This document shows positions 24,401-33,419 of a stretch of DNA of 64,000 nucleotides, piece after piece (the stretch's first letter is position 1; each line of letters opens with the position of its first letter). Source of the DNA: an uncultured Bacteroidales bacterium (GTDB lineage Bacteria; Bacteroidota; Bacteroidia; Bacteroidales; Bacteroidaceae); assembly GCA_902787575.1 (NCBI GenBank), contig CADAGX010000015.1, positions 1-64,000 on the forward strand. Reading direction: 5' to 3'. The notes beneath the pieces were generated by a model. It searched no databases. It saw only the letters and a program-made list of their open reading frames with translations, and was not told where the DNA came from. The translations under genes and the position numbers were made by a program.

Positions 24401-25912
24401 ATGGACACAATGTCAAGACGTTCCTTCCTGAAGGCAGGAACAGCCGCTACGGCAGCGTTTGCAATGGCTCCAACCGACATGTTGGCAAAAGCAAAGAAAG
24501 TAAAGACTCAGAAGAAGACAAAGCTCAAAATCCTCGGCGTAGGTATCGGCGGCCGCGGTCATGCTGATATCAATGGCGTTTGCAAGAATGGTAAAGAACT
24601 CTACGACGATGTGGAATTCATCGGACTGGCCGACACCGACTGGAAGTATGCCAAGGGTGTGCTCGACGAGTACAAGAAACTTTATCCCAACTGCAAGCTG
24701 TATCACGACTACAAAACGATGTATGCTGAGTTGCTCGACCAGGCAGACGCAGTTATCTGTGGTACCGCCGACCATACTCACGCCATCATCTGCGCTGAGG
24801 CACTTGCAGCCGGCAAGCACGTTTACTGCGAGAAGCCGCTGACACGTACCGTTTACGAATCGCGTCTGCTCACCAAGTTGGCTGCCAAGGCTAACGTTGC
24901 CACTCAGATGGGTAACCAGGGAGCCAGCGGCGAAGGCGTAAACCTGACTTGCGAGTGGATTTGGAACGGCGAAATTGGCGAAGTGACCCATGTGGATGCC
25001 TTCACCGACCGTCCCATCTGGCCGCAAGGTCTCGAGCACCCCGCAGAAGTGATGCCGATTCCCGACACACTGAACTGGGACGCATTCATTGGCCCGGCTC
25101 CCATGCGCGACTACAACTCCATCTACACTCCGTGGAACTTCCGCGGCTGGTGGGATTTCGGTACCGGCGCTCTGGGCGATATGGCTTGCCACATCCTGCA
25201 CCCCGTATTCAAGGCCCTCGACCTGAAGTACCCCATCAAGATTCAGGGTTCTTCCACTCCGTTGATGGCAGAATCGTGCCCCAACGCACAGCAAGTGAAG
25301 TACACATTCCCCGCTCGCCCCAACCGTCCGAAGGTGGCAATGCCCGAGGTTGAAGTAACATGGTGCGACGGCGGACTCATCCCCTACCGTCCCGAACTGC
25401 TTCCCGCAGGCAAGAGCCTGAACATCAGCGGTGGCGGTGCCATCTTCTACGGCACGAAGGATATCCTTATCGTAGGCTGCTACGGCGAAAAGCCCTATCT
25501 GCTGAGTGGTCGCGTGCCCAATGCACCGAAGGTTTGCCGTCGAGTTACTCTCGGACATCACCGCGACTGGGTTCGCGCTTGCCTCGAGGATCCCGCAACT
25601 CGCGTTAAGACTGCTTCCGACTTCAGCGAGGCCGGACCGTTCAACGAAATGGTAGCTATGGGTGTCTGCGCCATCCGTCTGCAGGGTCTCAACCAGATTC
25701 TGGAGTGGGACGGCGAGAAGATGCAGTTCACAAACATCCCCGAGAATGCAACCGTGCGTTCTATGATTAAGGACGGCTTCACCATCAAGGATGGCCACCC
25801 GACGTTCAACAAGACTTACACCGACCCGGTGAACGCACGCGAGTTCGCTGCCGAACTGGTGAAGCCTAAGTATCGCGAAGGCTACGTGCTGCCTCCTATG
25901 CCGCAGGACTAA
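24401..25912 (+). CDS. Tat-exported Gfo/Idh/MocA family oxidoreductase
   Basis: A 503-residue protein with a textbook twin-arginine signal: SRRSFLK (Arg 6 and 7) followed by AGTAATAAFAMAPTDMLA. The Rossmann fold follows (KILGVGIGGRGHADI), with the family's CGTADHTHA and EKPLTRT (Lys of the E-K-P motif). Export by Tat fits a protein folded with NAD(P) in the cytoplasm. The Gfo/Idh, DUF1080 and TIM-barrel combination that follows is linked in the literature to 3-keto-glycoside metabolism; the substrate is not known here. An alternative start is Met4 (24410). Confidence 0.92.
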   Translation: MDTMSRRSFLKAGTAATAAFAMAPTDMLAKAKKVKTQKKTKLKILGVGIGGRGHADINGVCKNGKELYDDVEFIGLADTDWKYAKGVLDEYKKLYPNCKLYHDYKTMYAELLDQADAVICGTADHTHAIICAEALAAGKHVYCEKPLTRTVYESRLLTKLAAKANVATQMGNQGASGEGVNLTCEWIWNGEIGEVTHVDAFTDRPIWPQGLEHPAEVMPIPDTLNWDAFIGPAPMRDYNSIYTPWNFRGWWDFGTGALGDMACHILHPVFKALDLKYPIKIQGSSTPLMAESCPNAQQVKYTFPARPNRPKVAMPEVEVTWCDGGLIPYRPELLPAGKSLNISGGGAIFYGTKDILIVGCYGEKPYLLSGRVPNAPKVCRRVTLGHHRDWVRACLEDPATRVKTASDFSEAGPFNEMVAMGVCAIRLQGLNQILEWDGEKMQFTNIPENATVRSMIKDGFTIKDGHPTFNKTYTDPVNAREFAAELVKPKYREGYVLPPMPQD

Positions 25913-25958
25913 GCCCGAACGGAACTGAGCTCAATTTTCATTTTAATACACGAGAAAA

Positions 25959-26837
25959 ATGAAATTACGTAACATCGTTGCTGCCACCGCCATGGTGGCA
26001 GCACTTTCTACTCAAGCCCAAGGCTTGCAGTATGTCATTGTGCACAATCCGGAAGTTGACCTCTCCACACTGAAAACGGACAAGGACGGATATTATATCC
26101 TCTTCGACGGTACAAGTATGAACGGGTGGCGCGGATACGGCAAAGACCACATTCCCAGCAAATGGAACATCAAAGACGGCGCGCTACACTTCGACGGTCG
26201 CACAACGAAAGGCGAAGGCGGCGATATCATCTTTACGCATCAGTTCCAGAACTTCGAGTTCGAACTGGAATGGAAGATCAGCGAAGGCGGTAACTCGGGT
26301 ATTTTCTATCTTGCCCAAGAGTCGGCAACGATAAACAACGATGCACCCGAGAAGAAAGAATTCGCATCGCCCGACGGAACTGTGCAGATAACACAGACTG
26401 TGAACCGCGCCGGTAAGCTCAACTACCAGCCGATTTACATTTCCTGCCCCGAGTGCCAGGTGCTGGATAACGAGAGACACCCGGATGCTAAACTCGGCGC
26501 CACACTGGGCATTCGCCAATCTACTTCGCTCTACGACATGATTGTGGCAAAACCACAGAATGCAAAACCCGCCGGCGAGTGGAACAAGGTGAAAATCATC
26601 GTGAAGAATGGCAAGGTGACACACTTCCAAAACGGAGTTAAGGTACTGAGCTATCAACTTTGGGGCAAGGAGTGGATAGATTTGTTGCAGAGCAGCAAAT
26701 TCAGCGAGAAGAAGTGGCCGTTGGCTTACGAACTGCTGAAAAATTGCGGCGGCGACGGACATAAGGGCTACTTTGGCTTCCAAGACCACGGCGACGAAGT
26801 GTGGTATCGCAACGTCCGCGTGAAAGTGCTTAAGTAA
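25959..26837 (+). CDS. Secreted DUF1080 (3-keto-disaccharide hydrolase-like) protein
   Basis: A 292-residue protein with a Sec signal (MKLRNIVAATAMVAALSTQAQ). The DUF1080 concanavalin-like fold is clear: YYILFDGTSMNGWRGY, WNIKDGALHF, FELEWKISEGGNSGIFY, and GYFGFQDHGDEVWYRNVRV near the end. Family members hydrolyse 3-keto-glycosides. Together with the upstream oxidoreductase this suggests oxidation at C3 followed by bond cleavage in the periplasm (inference). A terminator follows 13 nt after the stop. Confidence 0.88.
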   Translation: MKLRNIVAATAMVAALSTQAQGLQYVIVHNPEVDLSTLKTDKDGYYILFDGTSMNGWRGYGKDHIPSKWNIKDGALHFDGRTTKGEGGDIIFTHQFQNFEFELEWKISEGGNSGIFYLAQESATINNDAPEKKEFASPDGTVQITQTVNRAGKLNYQPIYISCPECQVLDNERHPDAKLGATLGIRQSTSLYDMIVAKPQNAKPAGEWNKVKIIVKNGKVTHFQNGVKVLSYQLWGKEWIDLLQSSKFSEKKWPLAYELLKNCGGDGHKGYFGFQDHGDEVWYRNVRVKVLK

Positions 26838-26850
26838 ACTCTCATCATTG

Positions 26851-26904
26851 GGGCGGCATCCGATTCAGGTTTCGTGAGTACGGAATGCCGCCCTACTCTT
26901 TTTA
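26851..26904 (+). terminator. Internal terminator between DUF1080 and TIM-barrel genes
   Basis: GGGCGGCAT (26851-26859) pairs with ATGCCGCCC (26885-26893), extended by CCG/CGG with one bulge, then a TACTCTTTTTA tail. It lies inside what is otherwise one gene run. Confidence 0.75.
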
Positions 26905-26936
26905 CACATCAAAACAGACGAAAGAACAGGAAGATT

Positions 26937-27827
26937 ATGAAAAAGTTGATGTCAATCCTCTGCATGGTGGCTGTAGCACTGACTATTGCCACAGGTGCTG
27001 ACGCAAAGAAGAAAGAAGTTGCATTCCAAATGTACAACCTACGCGGACTTATCGGCAGCCCGGAACTCTATGCGAAGAACCACGCAGAAGTGCTGCAGAA
27101 GGTAGCAAAGATGGGATACACGGCCGTAGAAGCAGCAAACTACGACAACGGAAAACTCTATGGCGTTACGCCTGAGCAGTTCAAGGCCGACATGGATGCC
27201 GTAGGACTGAAAGTGCTCTCGAGCCACGCGACTCGCAACCTGAGCGGCGAAGAGTTGAAATCCAAGAACTTCAGCGAGGCGCTGAAATGGTGGGACCAGT
27301 GTATCGACTGCCATAAGCGCGCAGGAATGAAATATCTGGTTATACCCTGGTGCGAGGTGCCCAAGACGTTAGACGACCTGCAGACAATCTGCAATTTCTA
27401 CAGTCAAGTGGGCAAGCGCTGCAAGGCTGCAGGTCTGCTGCTGGGCTATCACAGTCACAGCCACGAGTTCCAGAAAGTGGAAGGCAAGACCGTCATGCTC
27501 GATTACATGATTCAGCACATTCCGGCCGAAGACATCTTTTTCCAGATGGACGTTTACTGGGCCGTAAGAGGACAGGTGAGCCCGGTGGATTACTTCCACA
27601 AATATCCCGGCCGCTTCACGATGCTACACATAAAGGACCACAAGGAAATCGGACAGAGCGGTATGGTTGGCTTCGATGCCATCTTCAAGAACTTCGACGT
27701 GGCTGGCACGAAGGACTGGATTCTCGAGTTGGAGCAGGCTTCGACGCCCGACATTCTGAAGGGAATGCAGGAGAGTATCGACTACATCAAGGCTGCCAAG
27801 TTTGTGAAAGCATCGTACAACAAATAA
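26937..27827 (+). CDS. Secreted sugar phosphate isomerase/epimerase-like TIM-barrel protein
   Basis: From ATG 26937 the protein has 296 residues and a Sec signal (MKKLMSILCMVAVALTIATGADA). The xylose-isomerase-like (AP-endonuclease 2) fold shows in VAFQMYNLRGLIG, MGYTAVEAANYDNG, YHSHSHEF, FFQMDVYWAV and MLHIKDHKE, which carry His/Glu/Asp of the usual metal site. It is probably a periplasmic isomerase or lyase acting on products of the two previous enzymes (inference). The upstream open frame to 26874 crosses the terminator and is not used. Confidence 0.88.
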   Translation: MKKLMSILCMVAVALTIATGADAKKKEVAFQMYNLRGLIGSPELYAKNHAEVLQKVAKMGYTAVEAANYDNGKLYGVTPEQFKADMDAVGLKVLSSHATRNLSGEELKSKNFSEALKWWDQCIDCHKRAGMKYLVIPWCEVPKTLDDLQTICNFYSQVGKRCKAAGLLLGYHSHSHEFQKVEGKTVMLDYMIQHIPAEDIFFQMDVYWAVRGQVSPVDYFHKYPGRFTMLHIKDHKEIGQSGMVGFDAIFKNFDVAGTKDWILELEQASTPDILKGMQESIDYIKAAKFVKASYNK

Positions 27828-27848
27828 ACTGACGGCTTGAAACCATTG

Positions 27849-27888
27849 TTATGGGTTGCAGGCCATCGACCTGCGACCCATAATTTTT
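27849..27888 (+). terminator. Terminator/attenuator immediately before tatC
   Basis: TTATGGGTTGCAGG (27849-27862) pairs with CCTGCGACCCATAA (27870-27883) with one T-G pair, followed by TTTTT. It ends 18 nt before the tatC ATG, so tatC depends on readthrough or an unseen promoter. Confidence 0.8.
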
Positions 27889-27906
27889 CAGAAAACGCAC
27901 ATAGAT

Positions 27907-28704
27907 ATGGCTGAAGAGAAAGAGGAATTGGAAGAGATGGAAGGCGAAGGGATGTCCTTCTGGGACCATCTCGAGGTTTTGCGCTGGGCACTGTTTCGCA
28001 TTGCGGCTGTCATGCTGGTGGCTTTCGCCCTATGGTTTTGGGCTATGCCGCACATCTTTGAGAGTTTCGTCATGGGAGCCACGTCGAGCGACTTCTTCGT
28101 TTATCGCTGGCTGACTGAGCTAAGTCACGGATTGATACACTTCAACGATAGTTTCAAAGTCGATATCATCAATATCGAAGTCACCGGCCCATTTATGATA
28201 CACATAAAGACCTCTTTCTACATGGCCGGAATTGTGACGTTTCCTTACATAATCTACGAACTGTGGCGATTTATCAAGCCGGCACTCTACGCAGAAGAGA
28301 TAAAGCATGTGCGCCCTGCATTTCTCGGCGGCACGGTTATGTTTTTCGTCGGCTGCGCCGTGGGATACATGCTGGTGTTTCCCTTCACGTTCCGCTTTCT
28401 CACTGAGTACAACCTCAGCCCGTCCATTACAAACCAAATCAATCTTTCGAATTACATCGGCAACTTTTCGATGCTGATTATCGTCATGGGATTGGTTTTC
28501 GAGATGCCGCTGCTCGCGTGGCTGCTGTCGTGCTTCGGACTCATCACGAAGAAATTTCTGCGCGACTATAAGAAACATGCCATTGTGGTGCTTCTCGTCA
28601 CTGCCGCCATCATTACGCCAAGCGGCGATCCATTCACACTTATGACCGTTTTCGTGCCTCTTTACCTACTCTACGAAATGTCGATTTGGGTGGTGCGAAA
28701 GTAA
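27907..28704 (+). CDS. tatC: Sec-independent translocase subunit TatC
   Basis: A 265-residue inner-membrane protein with six predicted TM helices. TatC hallmarks include MSFWDHLEVLRWALFR at the N-terminus, WRFIKPALYAEEIK between helices 2 and 3, and AIITPSGDPFTLM near the end. It recognises twin-arginine signals and works with TatA. The acidic start MAEEKEELEEMEGEG is unusual but short. It closes the run that begins with tatA and contains a Tat substrate gene. Confidence 0.95.
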   Translation: MAEEKEELEEMEGEGMSFWDHLEVLRWALFRIAAVMLVAFALWFWAMPHIFESFVMGATSSDFFVYRWLTELSHGLIHFNDSFKVDIINIEVTGPFMIHIKTSFYMAGIVTFPYIIYELWRFIKPALYAEEIKHVRPAFLGGTVMFFVGCAVGYMLVFPFTFRFLTEYNLSPSITNQINLSNYIGNFSMLIIVMGLVFEMPLLAWLLSCFGLITKKFLRDYKKHAIVVLLVTAAIITPSGDPFTLMTVFVPLYLLYEMSIWVVRK

Positions 28705-28716
28705 GAATATAAAAAC

Positions 28717-28808
28717 TGCACGCCGTTTCTTCCGAAACGACGTGCAATAATTGACCAAACTGCGTGCGGGAAATAAATTTCAACGTGCTGCAACAAAAAC
28801 GAGCACGC
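28717..28808 (+). repeat. ACGT-phased array H, between convergent genes
   Basis: Cores ACGC 28720, ACGT 28740, GCGT 28762, ACGT 28783 and ACGC 28805 (spacing 20, 22, 21, 22). The first two units are inverted and form a hairpin: TGCACG and GTTTC (28717-28729) pair with GAAAC and CGTGCA (28734-28746) around TTCC. On the minus strand this is followed by GTTTTTATATT, so it can terminate the winged-helix gene transcript. Confidence 0.65.
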
Positions 28809-28839
28809 CGCCCATTGCACACAGCGGTTTGGATGCTTT

Positions 28840-29040
28840 TTACTTCAGCGACAGAGAAATCTCCTTCTCGGCCTCAGTCACAGTGAGTTTGTCCTCACGC
28901 AGCAACCAGCCCATAGCCAGATACAGTTCTTTGTCACTCTTCAACTTTGCGGCCTTCTTCAGCTCTTTAGCAGTCATCGTGCCGTTTTCGCTCAGCGCCG
29001 TCCAAACTGCGCCTGCGAGCAATCCAACTTTCTCGTTCAT
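28840..29040 (-). CDS. Small winged-helix protein (DUF2582-like)
   Basis: A 66-residue protein starting MNEKVGLLAGAVWTALSENG followed by MTAKELKKAAKLKSDKELYLAMGWLLREDKL, a compact winged helix of the DUF2582/PF10771 type common in Bacteroidetes. Probably a nucleic-acid-binding regulator; target unknown. It has its own promoter at 29081, and a hairpin in array H can serve as its terminator. Confidence 0.82.
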   Translation of the reverse strand: MNEKVGLLAGAVWTALSENGTMTAKELKKAAKLKSDKELYLAMGWLLREDKLTVTEAEKEISLSLK

Positions 29041-29080
29041 ACTTAAACCTTTTTAAATTAAACAAAAACTTTAGACACTG

Positions 29081-29088
29081 CAAAGGTA
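29081..29088 (-). promoter_or_regulatory. Minus-strand promoter -7 box for the winged-helix gene
   Basis: CAAAGGTA on the plus strand (TACCTTTG on the minus) lies 41 nt before the start at 29040. Confidence 0.75.
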
Positions 29089-29193
29089 TGGCAGTTCTTT
29101 AAAACGGCCAAGGAAATTCCACAAAATACATGTTGTATAACATCTTTTCGCCCGTTTTTTTGATATATGTCATGCAAAGAAAAAACTTCTTCG

Positions 29194-29201
29194 TAACTTA
29201 G
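29194..29201 (+). promoter_or_regulatory. Possible weak promoter (TAACTTAG)
   Basis: TAACTTAG is one base off TAnnTTTG and lies 25 nt before ATG 29226. Confidence 0.4.
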
Positions 29202-29225
29202 CAAAGATATAAGCACAAAGCAGAA

Positions 29226-29636
29226 ATGAGAAAAATACACCTGATTATTTGCGTCCTTGCAGCACTCACGCTTACGCTCGGCTGCAAGCGTATGAGCCGC
29301 GACGAGTTGATTGCACGCGAGGCACGCCGATTCACCGAAATACAATGCCCACATGTGGTGGAACCCTGCAATCGACTGGACAGTACCACGTACGACATTC
29401 CGACTCGCACCTACACATACAACCACACGCTATACGATGATTTAGACTACGACACGCTCTACACCGATTTATTTAAAAGCATTTTTCGCGAAAAGGTGCT
29501 GTTGGAAATTCGCTCCAGCATTCAGATGCGCGGATTAAAGGAGGAAGGCATCACACTTGTCTACCGCTATTACAGCGAAAAACAGCACACAGTATTTTTT
29601 GAATTACGTTTCACAAAAGAAGATTACACCGAGTAA
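29226..29636 (+). CDS. Small lipoprotein, unknown function
   Basis: A 136-residue protein with a lipoprotein signal (MRKIHLIICVLAALTLTLGC, Cys at residue 20). The mature part opens KRMSRDELIAREARRF and ends in a charged beta/helix region with VYRYYSEKQHTVFFELRF. No domain recognised. The residues after Cys are basic, so the acidic surface-export signal is absent and a periplasm-facing lipoprotein is more likely. Confidence 0.7.
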   Translation: MRKIHLIICVLAALTLTLGCKRMSRDELIAREARRFTEIQCPHVVEPCNRLDSTTYDIPTRTYTYNHTLYDDLDYDTLYTDLFKSIFREKVLLEIRSSIQMRGLKEEGITLVYRYYSEKQHTVFFELRFTKEDYTE

Positions 29637-29657
29637 TCGCACACTGCAGCACACAAA

Positions 29658-29698
29658 AAGCAGGCGGAGAGATGCAAAAACTATCTCTCCGCCTGCTT
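29658..29698 (-). terminator. Terminator between convergent lipoprotein and TSCPD genes
   Basis: AAGCAGGCGGAGAGAT (29658-29673) and ATCTCTCCGCCTGCTT (29683-29698) form a perfect 16-bp stem. The minus strand continues TTTTTGTG, so it ends the pheT-yebC-TSCPD transcript. Confidence 0.85.
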
Positions 29699-29720
29699 GC
29701 ATTTCTAATAGTACGTGCTG

Positions 29721-30011
29721 CTACTGCTTTTGCGTCAGTTGCTCCAGCGCACGACACAGCTGGTCGGGACAGGAAGTAGGCTTCGTGCCGCAACGAATGC
29801 CGTCGAGCCGAGCAATTACGTCCTCCGGCTTCATCCCGCGCACCAGCTGACCCAGCCCTTTTGTATTGCCGTCGCAACCTCCGATGAAGGAGCAATGTTC
29901 AATACGTCCCTCCGAATCGAGAGCAACGTCAATGAAGCGGCTGCACGTGCCACACGTCTTATAGACAATCTGGCGTGCGGCGGACTCGGATTTTGCTGTA
30001 TTTGTCTCCAT
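29721..30011 (-). CDS. TSCPD domain protein (TIGR03905-like)
   Basis: A 96-residue protein with CGTCSRFIDV, HCSFIGGCDGNTKGL, GMKPEDVI, GIRCGTKPTSCPDQL: the full stand-alone TSCPD signature. TSCPD domains also occur in class II ribonucleotide reductase-like and regulatory proteins; the small version has no established activity. Many Cys residues suggest metal binding. It lies 8 nt behind yebC. Confidence 0.88.
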   Translation of the reverse strand: METNTAKSESAARQIVYKTCGTCSRFIDVALDSEGRIEHCSFIGGCDGNTKGLGQLVRGMKPEDVIARLDGIRCGTKPTSCPDQLCRALEQLTQKQ

Positions 30012-30019
30012 CTGCAGCT

Positions 30020-30745
30020 TTATTCCTCCTCGGGTTTCATGTTCGTATAGACCGTCTGCACGTCATCGAACTCCTCCAGACGCTCCACCATCTTGTTGAT
30101 GGTCTCACGCTGCTCGGGTGTCACGTCCTTCAAATCATTTGGGATGTACGTAAATTCGCCGCCGACGTCTTCGTAGCCATTTTCCTCCAGATACTTTTGA
30201 ATCTGCGCATAGCTCGTAGGCTCGCCGTAAATCGTGATAGTGTCATCTTCCTCGTCGTATTCGTCTTCAACTCCAAGGTCGATTACATCCAAAATGAACT
30301 CGTCCATATCCATGTCGGCCTTCTTCTTGAAAGTAAACACACACTTGTGGTCGAAAAGGAACGCGAGGGAACCCATCGTTCCCATGTTACCGCTGAACTT
30401 ATTAAACACACTTCTTACGTCTGCCACGGTTCGCGTCGGATTGTCTGTCAGCGTATCTACAAAAATCGCAATGCCGTGAGGACCGTATCCTTCGTAAGTC
30501 ATCGTCTTGTAGTCGCTCTGATCTTTTCCCATCGCGTTCTTTATTGCGCGTTCGATGTTGTCCTTCGGCATGTTCTCGCGCTTGCAAACTGCAATTATGG
30601 AACGCAGCGACGGGTTATTCTCCGGCTCGGGACCTCCGGCCTTGACTGCGATAGCTATCTGCTTGCCCAGTCGGGTAAATGTTTTGGCCATGTGGCCCCA
30701 TCTTTTCAGCTTTGTAGCTTTTCTGTACTCAAATGCTCTTCCCAT
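30020..30745 (-). CDS. yebC: YebC/PmpR family protein
   Basis: A 241-residue protein beginning MGRAFEYRKATKLKRWGHMAKTF, with the three-domain YebC/TACO1 pattern (NNPSLRSIIAVCKRENMPKDNIERAI, YEGYGPHGIAIFVDTLTDN). YebC proteins are known as transcription regulators and, for TACO1-type members, as helpers of translation at proline-rich stretches. It lies downstream of pheT (57 nt) and before the TSCPD gene. Confidence 0.93.
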   Translation of the reverse strand: MGRAFEYRKATKLKRWGHMAKTFTRLGKQIAIAVKAGGPEPENNPSLRSIIAVCKRENMPKDNIERAIKNAMGKDQSDYKTMTYEGYGPHGIAIFVDTLTDNPTRTVADVRSVFNKFSGNMGTMGSLAFLFDHKCVFTFKKKADMDMDEFILDVIDLGVEDEYDEEDDTITIYGEPTSYAQIQKYLEENGYEDVGGEFTYIPNDLKDVTPEQRETINKMVERLEEFDDVQTVYTNMKPEEE

Positions 30746-30802
30746 TGGTTCTTTACTTTATATTATTATTTCTTTTCTTCGTTTCTATGGTTCTCGCGTG
30801 TG

Positions 30803-33310
30803 CTATCTCAACTCGGCACCCAACTGAGAAGTCAGTTGCTGAATGAGTTTGTTCATAATGGCGTCTATTTGCTTGTCGTTCAGCGTGCGTTCTGTATCTT
30901 GCAGAATGAAGTTTACGGCATACGACTTCTTGCCAGCCGGCAAGTTCTTGCCTTCGTAAACATCAAACAACCTTACGGCACGCAGCAATTTGCGCTCCGT
31001 TTGGTAAGCGATACGTTCAATTTCACCGAATTCGACGCCTTTGTCGAGCAGCAACGCAAGGTCGCGACTCACAGCAGGATACTTGCTAATTTCCGTGTAG
31101 CACACCTTTGCGTTACGAACAGCCTTCAGCAATTGGTTCCACCGCAGGTCGGCATAATAGACGGGAGCCTCGATGTCGAACTTTTTGGCCAGCACGGGAC
31201 TCACAATTCCAAGTTCGGCAAACACTTTGCCGCCCTTGTTTTCGATGACGAGACTCTTGGCAAAGATGTCCGACTTGCCTTCCGAGAAGACGAGCGAGCC
31301 GAAGGAAATTCCAATCCGCGTGAAGATGTTCAGTACGTAAGCTTTCAGTTCTGCAAATGACGCCTCTTCGTCGGGATGCGCCCAACTGCCGGAAACTCGT
31401 TTTCCAGTGAGCCAGAGTGCGAGATGATAGTCCTCGCTGTAAGCGTCCAGGACGTGCTTTATAACTTCCGGGTCGCGGCTGCTGCTGACGCCAGGCACGA
31501 TATCTGGGCAACGACGCTCGGCCGTGAATTTGTAGCAGTTGCCATACTCAAAGAGTCGCAGGTCAGCGTTTTTGTAGCTCACGTTGCGGGCAATGGTTTC
31601 CAAGCCACCAAAAAGCAACGTCTGACGCATCACGTTCAAATCCTGACTCAGCGGGTTAAGCAGCCGCACAAGGTTTTCCGACTTATACGCTTCGAGTCCG
31701 TCGTAGTACGCGCCACGCTGCAGACTATTGTTCAGAATTTCGCGGAAACCGGCGCCGACAAGTTGCTCGCCAACCAAGTTTTGCAACTTGTAACTCTTGT
31801 CCGGTTCACCTTTCACCGAAAGGCAACTTTTCAGCGTCGTGGGAATTTCCACGTTATTATAGCCGTAAATTCGGAGGATATCTTCCACCACATCGCAAGG
31901 ACGCTGCACATCCACGCGATATGCAGGCACTTTCAGTTCCACTCCCTGCGGCGTTTCATTTACGATGCGCATTTCCAAACTTGTAACGATGCTCTTCACA
32001 GTTTCCGATGGGATGTGTTTACCAATCAGCGCGTCCACATATTCATAATCGAGCTTCACATCGAAATCTTTCGCAGGCGACGGGCAGACATCCACAATGT
32101 GCATGCTCACCTTCGCACCTGCCAATTCGCGTGCCATGATGGCCGCCTGCTTCAGCGCGTAGATTTGTCCGTCGGGATCTATGCCGCGTTCGAAACGGAA
32201 ACTGGCGTCAGTCTGCAAGCCGTGACGGCGCGCACTCTTGCGTATCCAAGTCGGCGAGAAATATGCGCTCTCCAGCAACACGTTCTTCGTCGTCTCGTAA
32301 GTGCCGCTTCCACGGCCGCCAAATACGCCGGCGATGCACATCGGTTCCTCAGCATTGCAGATAGCCAAGTCGCGGTCAGACAGTTTGTGTTCTACGCCGT
32401 CCAGCGTTACGAAAGGCGTGCCTTCGGGCATAGTTTTTACCACCACTTTTCGACCTGTCACCATGTCAGCGTCAAAGCAGTGCAACGGCTGGCCATACGC
32501 CATCATTATGTAATTGGTAATGTCCACGATGTTGTTGATGGGACGAAGGCCAACGGTGCGAAGTCTGTCCTGCAGCCAGGCTGGACTCTCCTTCACTTCG
32601 CAGTCCGTCAGGCTGACAGCGCAATAACGCGGACAGGCTTCCGCGTTTTCGACACACACCTCAACGGGCAATGCCTCGTTATCTACGCTGAAAGATTCGC
32701 AGTCAGGCCGGTGGAGTGACGTTTTGTAGCCATTTTGCAGAAGCCAGGCATACAAGTCGCGAGCCACACCATAATGGCTGCAGGCGTCGGCACGATTCGG
32801 TGTGATGTCAACTTCTATCACAAAGTCGCTTTCCAAGTGATAAAACTCAGCAGCCGGAGTTCCTACCACGGCCGTGTCGGGCAGAACGATGATGCCGCTG
32901 TGGTCGGTGCCGACGCCAATTTCGTCCTCGGCACATATCATACCACAACTTTCCACACCACGAAGTTTGCTCCGCTTGATAGTGAAAACCTCGTCGCCGT
33001 CATATAGTTTTGTACCTACCACGGCCACTATTACCTTCTGCCCCGCGGCAACATTCGGAGCGCCACACACCACTTGTATCGATTCGGGCTGTCCCACGTT
33101 CACTTGGCACACGTGCATATGGTCGCTATTGGGGTGTGGCACGCAAGAAAGCACCTCGCCAATCCACAAGCCCTCAAGGCCGCCTTTGATGGTTTGCACC
33201 TCTTCCACACTATCAACCTCAAGCCCAACACTGGTCAGGGCGGCTGCAATTTCTTGCGCACTAAGCGTCGTATCTACGTATTCCTTAAGCCATTTATACG
33301 AAATCTTCAT
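30803..33310 (-). CDS. pheT: Phenylalanine-tRNA ligase beta subunit
   Basis: An 835-residue subunit with the usual order: N-terminal EMAP/tRNA-binding domain (GLEGLWIGEVLSCVPHPNSDHMHVCQVNV), B3/B4 editing domain, B5 domain, catalytic-like core, and a C-terminal ferredoxin-fold anticodon domain (CYTEISKYPAVSRDLALLLDKGVEFGEI). It charges tRNA-Phe together with PheS, which is not in the window. First gene of the pheT-yebC-TSCPD operon, with a promoter 42 nt upstream. Confidence 0.96.
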   Translation of the reverse strand: MKISYKWLKEYVDTTLSAQEIAAALTSVGLEVDSVEEVQTIKGGLEGLWIGEVLSCVPHPNSDHMHVCQVNVGQPESIQVVCGAPNVAAGQKVIVAVVGTKLYDGDEVFTIKRSKLRGVESCGMICAEDEIGVGTDHSGIIVLPDTAVVGTPAAEFYHLESDFVIEVDITPNRADACSHYGVARDLYAWLLQNGYKTSLHRPDCESFSVDNEALPVEVCVENAEACPRYCAVSLTDCEVKESPAWLQDRLRTVGLRPINNIVDITNYIMMAYGQPLHCFDADMVTGRKVVVKTMPEGTPFVTLDGVEHKLSDRDLAICNAEEPMCIAGVFGGRGSGTYETTKNVLLESAYFSPTWIRKSARRHGLQTDASFRFERGIDPDGQIYALKQAAIMARELAGAKVSMHIVDVCPSPAKDFDVKLDYEYVDALIGKHIPSETVKSIVTSLEMRIVNETPQGVELKVPAYRVDVQRPCDVVEDILRIYGYNNVEIPTTLKSCLSVKGEPDKSYKLQNLVGEQLVGAGFREILNNSLQRGAYYDGLEAYKSENLVRLLNPLSQDLNVMRQTLLFGGLETIARNVSYKNADLRLFEYGNCYKFTAERRCPDIVPGVSSSRDPEVIKHVLDAYSEDYHLALWLTGKRVSGSWAHPDEEASFAELKAYVLNIFTRIGISFGSLVFSEGKSDIFAKSLVIENKGGKVFAELGIVSPVLAKKFDIEAPVYYADLRWNQLLKAVRNAKVCYTEISKYPAVSRDLALLLDKGVEFGEIERIAYQTERKLLRAVRLFDVYEGKNLPAGKKSYAVNFILQDTERTLNDKQIDAIMNKLIQQLTSQLGAELR

Positions 33311-33351
33311 ATACCTATTTATATATATAACGTAAAAGTTTTAAAATCGCG

Positions 33352-33359
33352 CAAAGGTA
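33352..33359 (-). promoter_or_regulatory. Minus-strand promoter -7 box for pheT
   Basis: CAAAGGTA on the plus strand (TACCTTTG on the minus), 42 nt before the pheT start. Confidence 0.75.
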
Positions 33360-33419
33360 CACATTTTTCTGCACTTGACAAAACCTCTGCGGCATGAATC
33401 GTCAATTTTGTGACACGCG

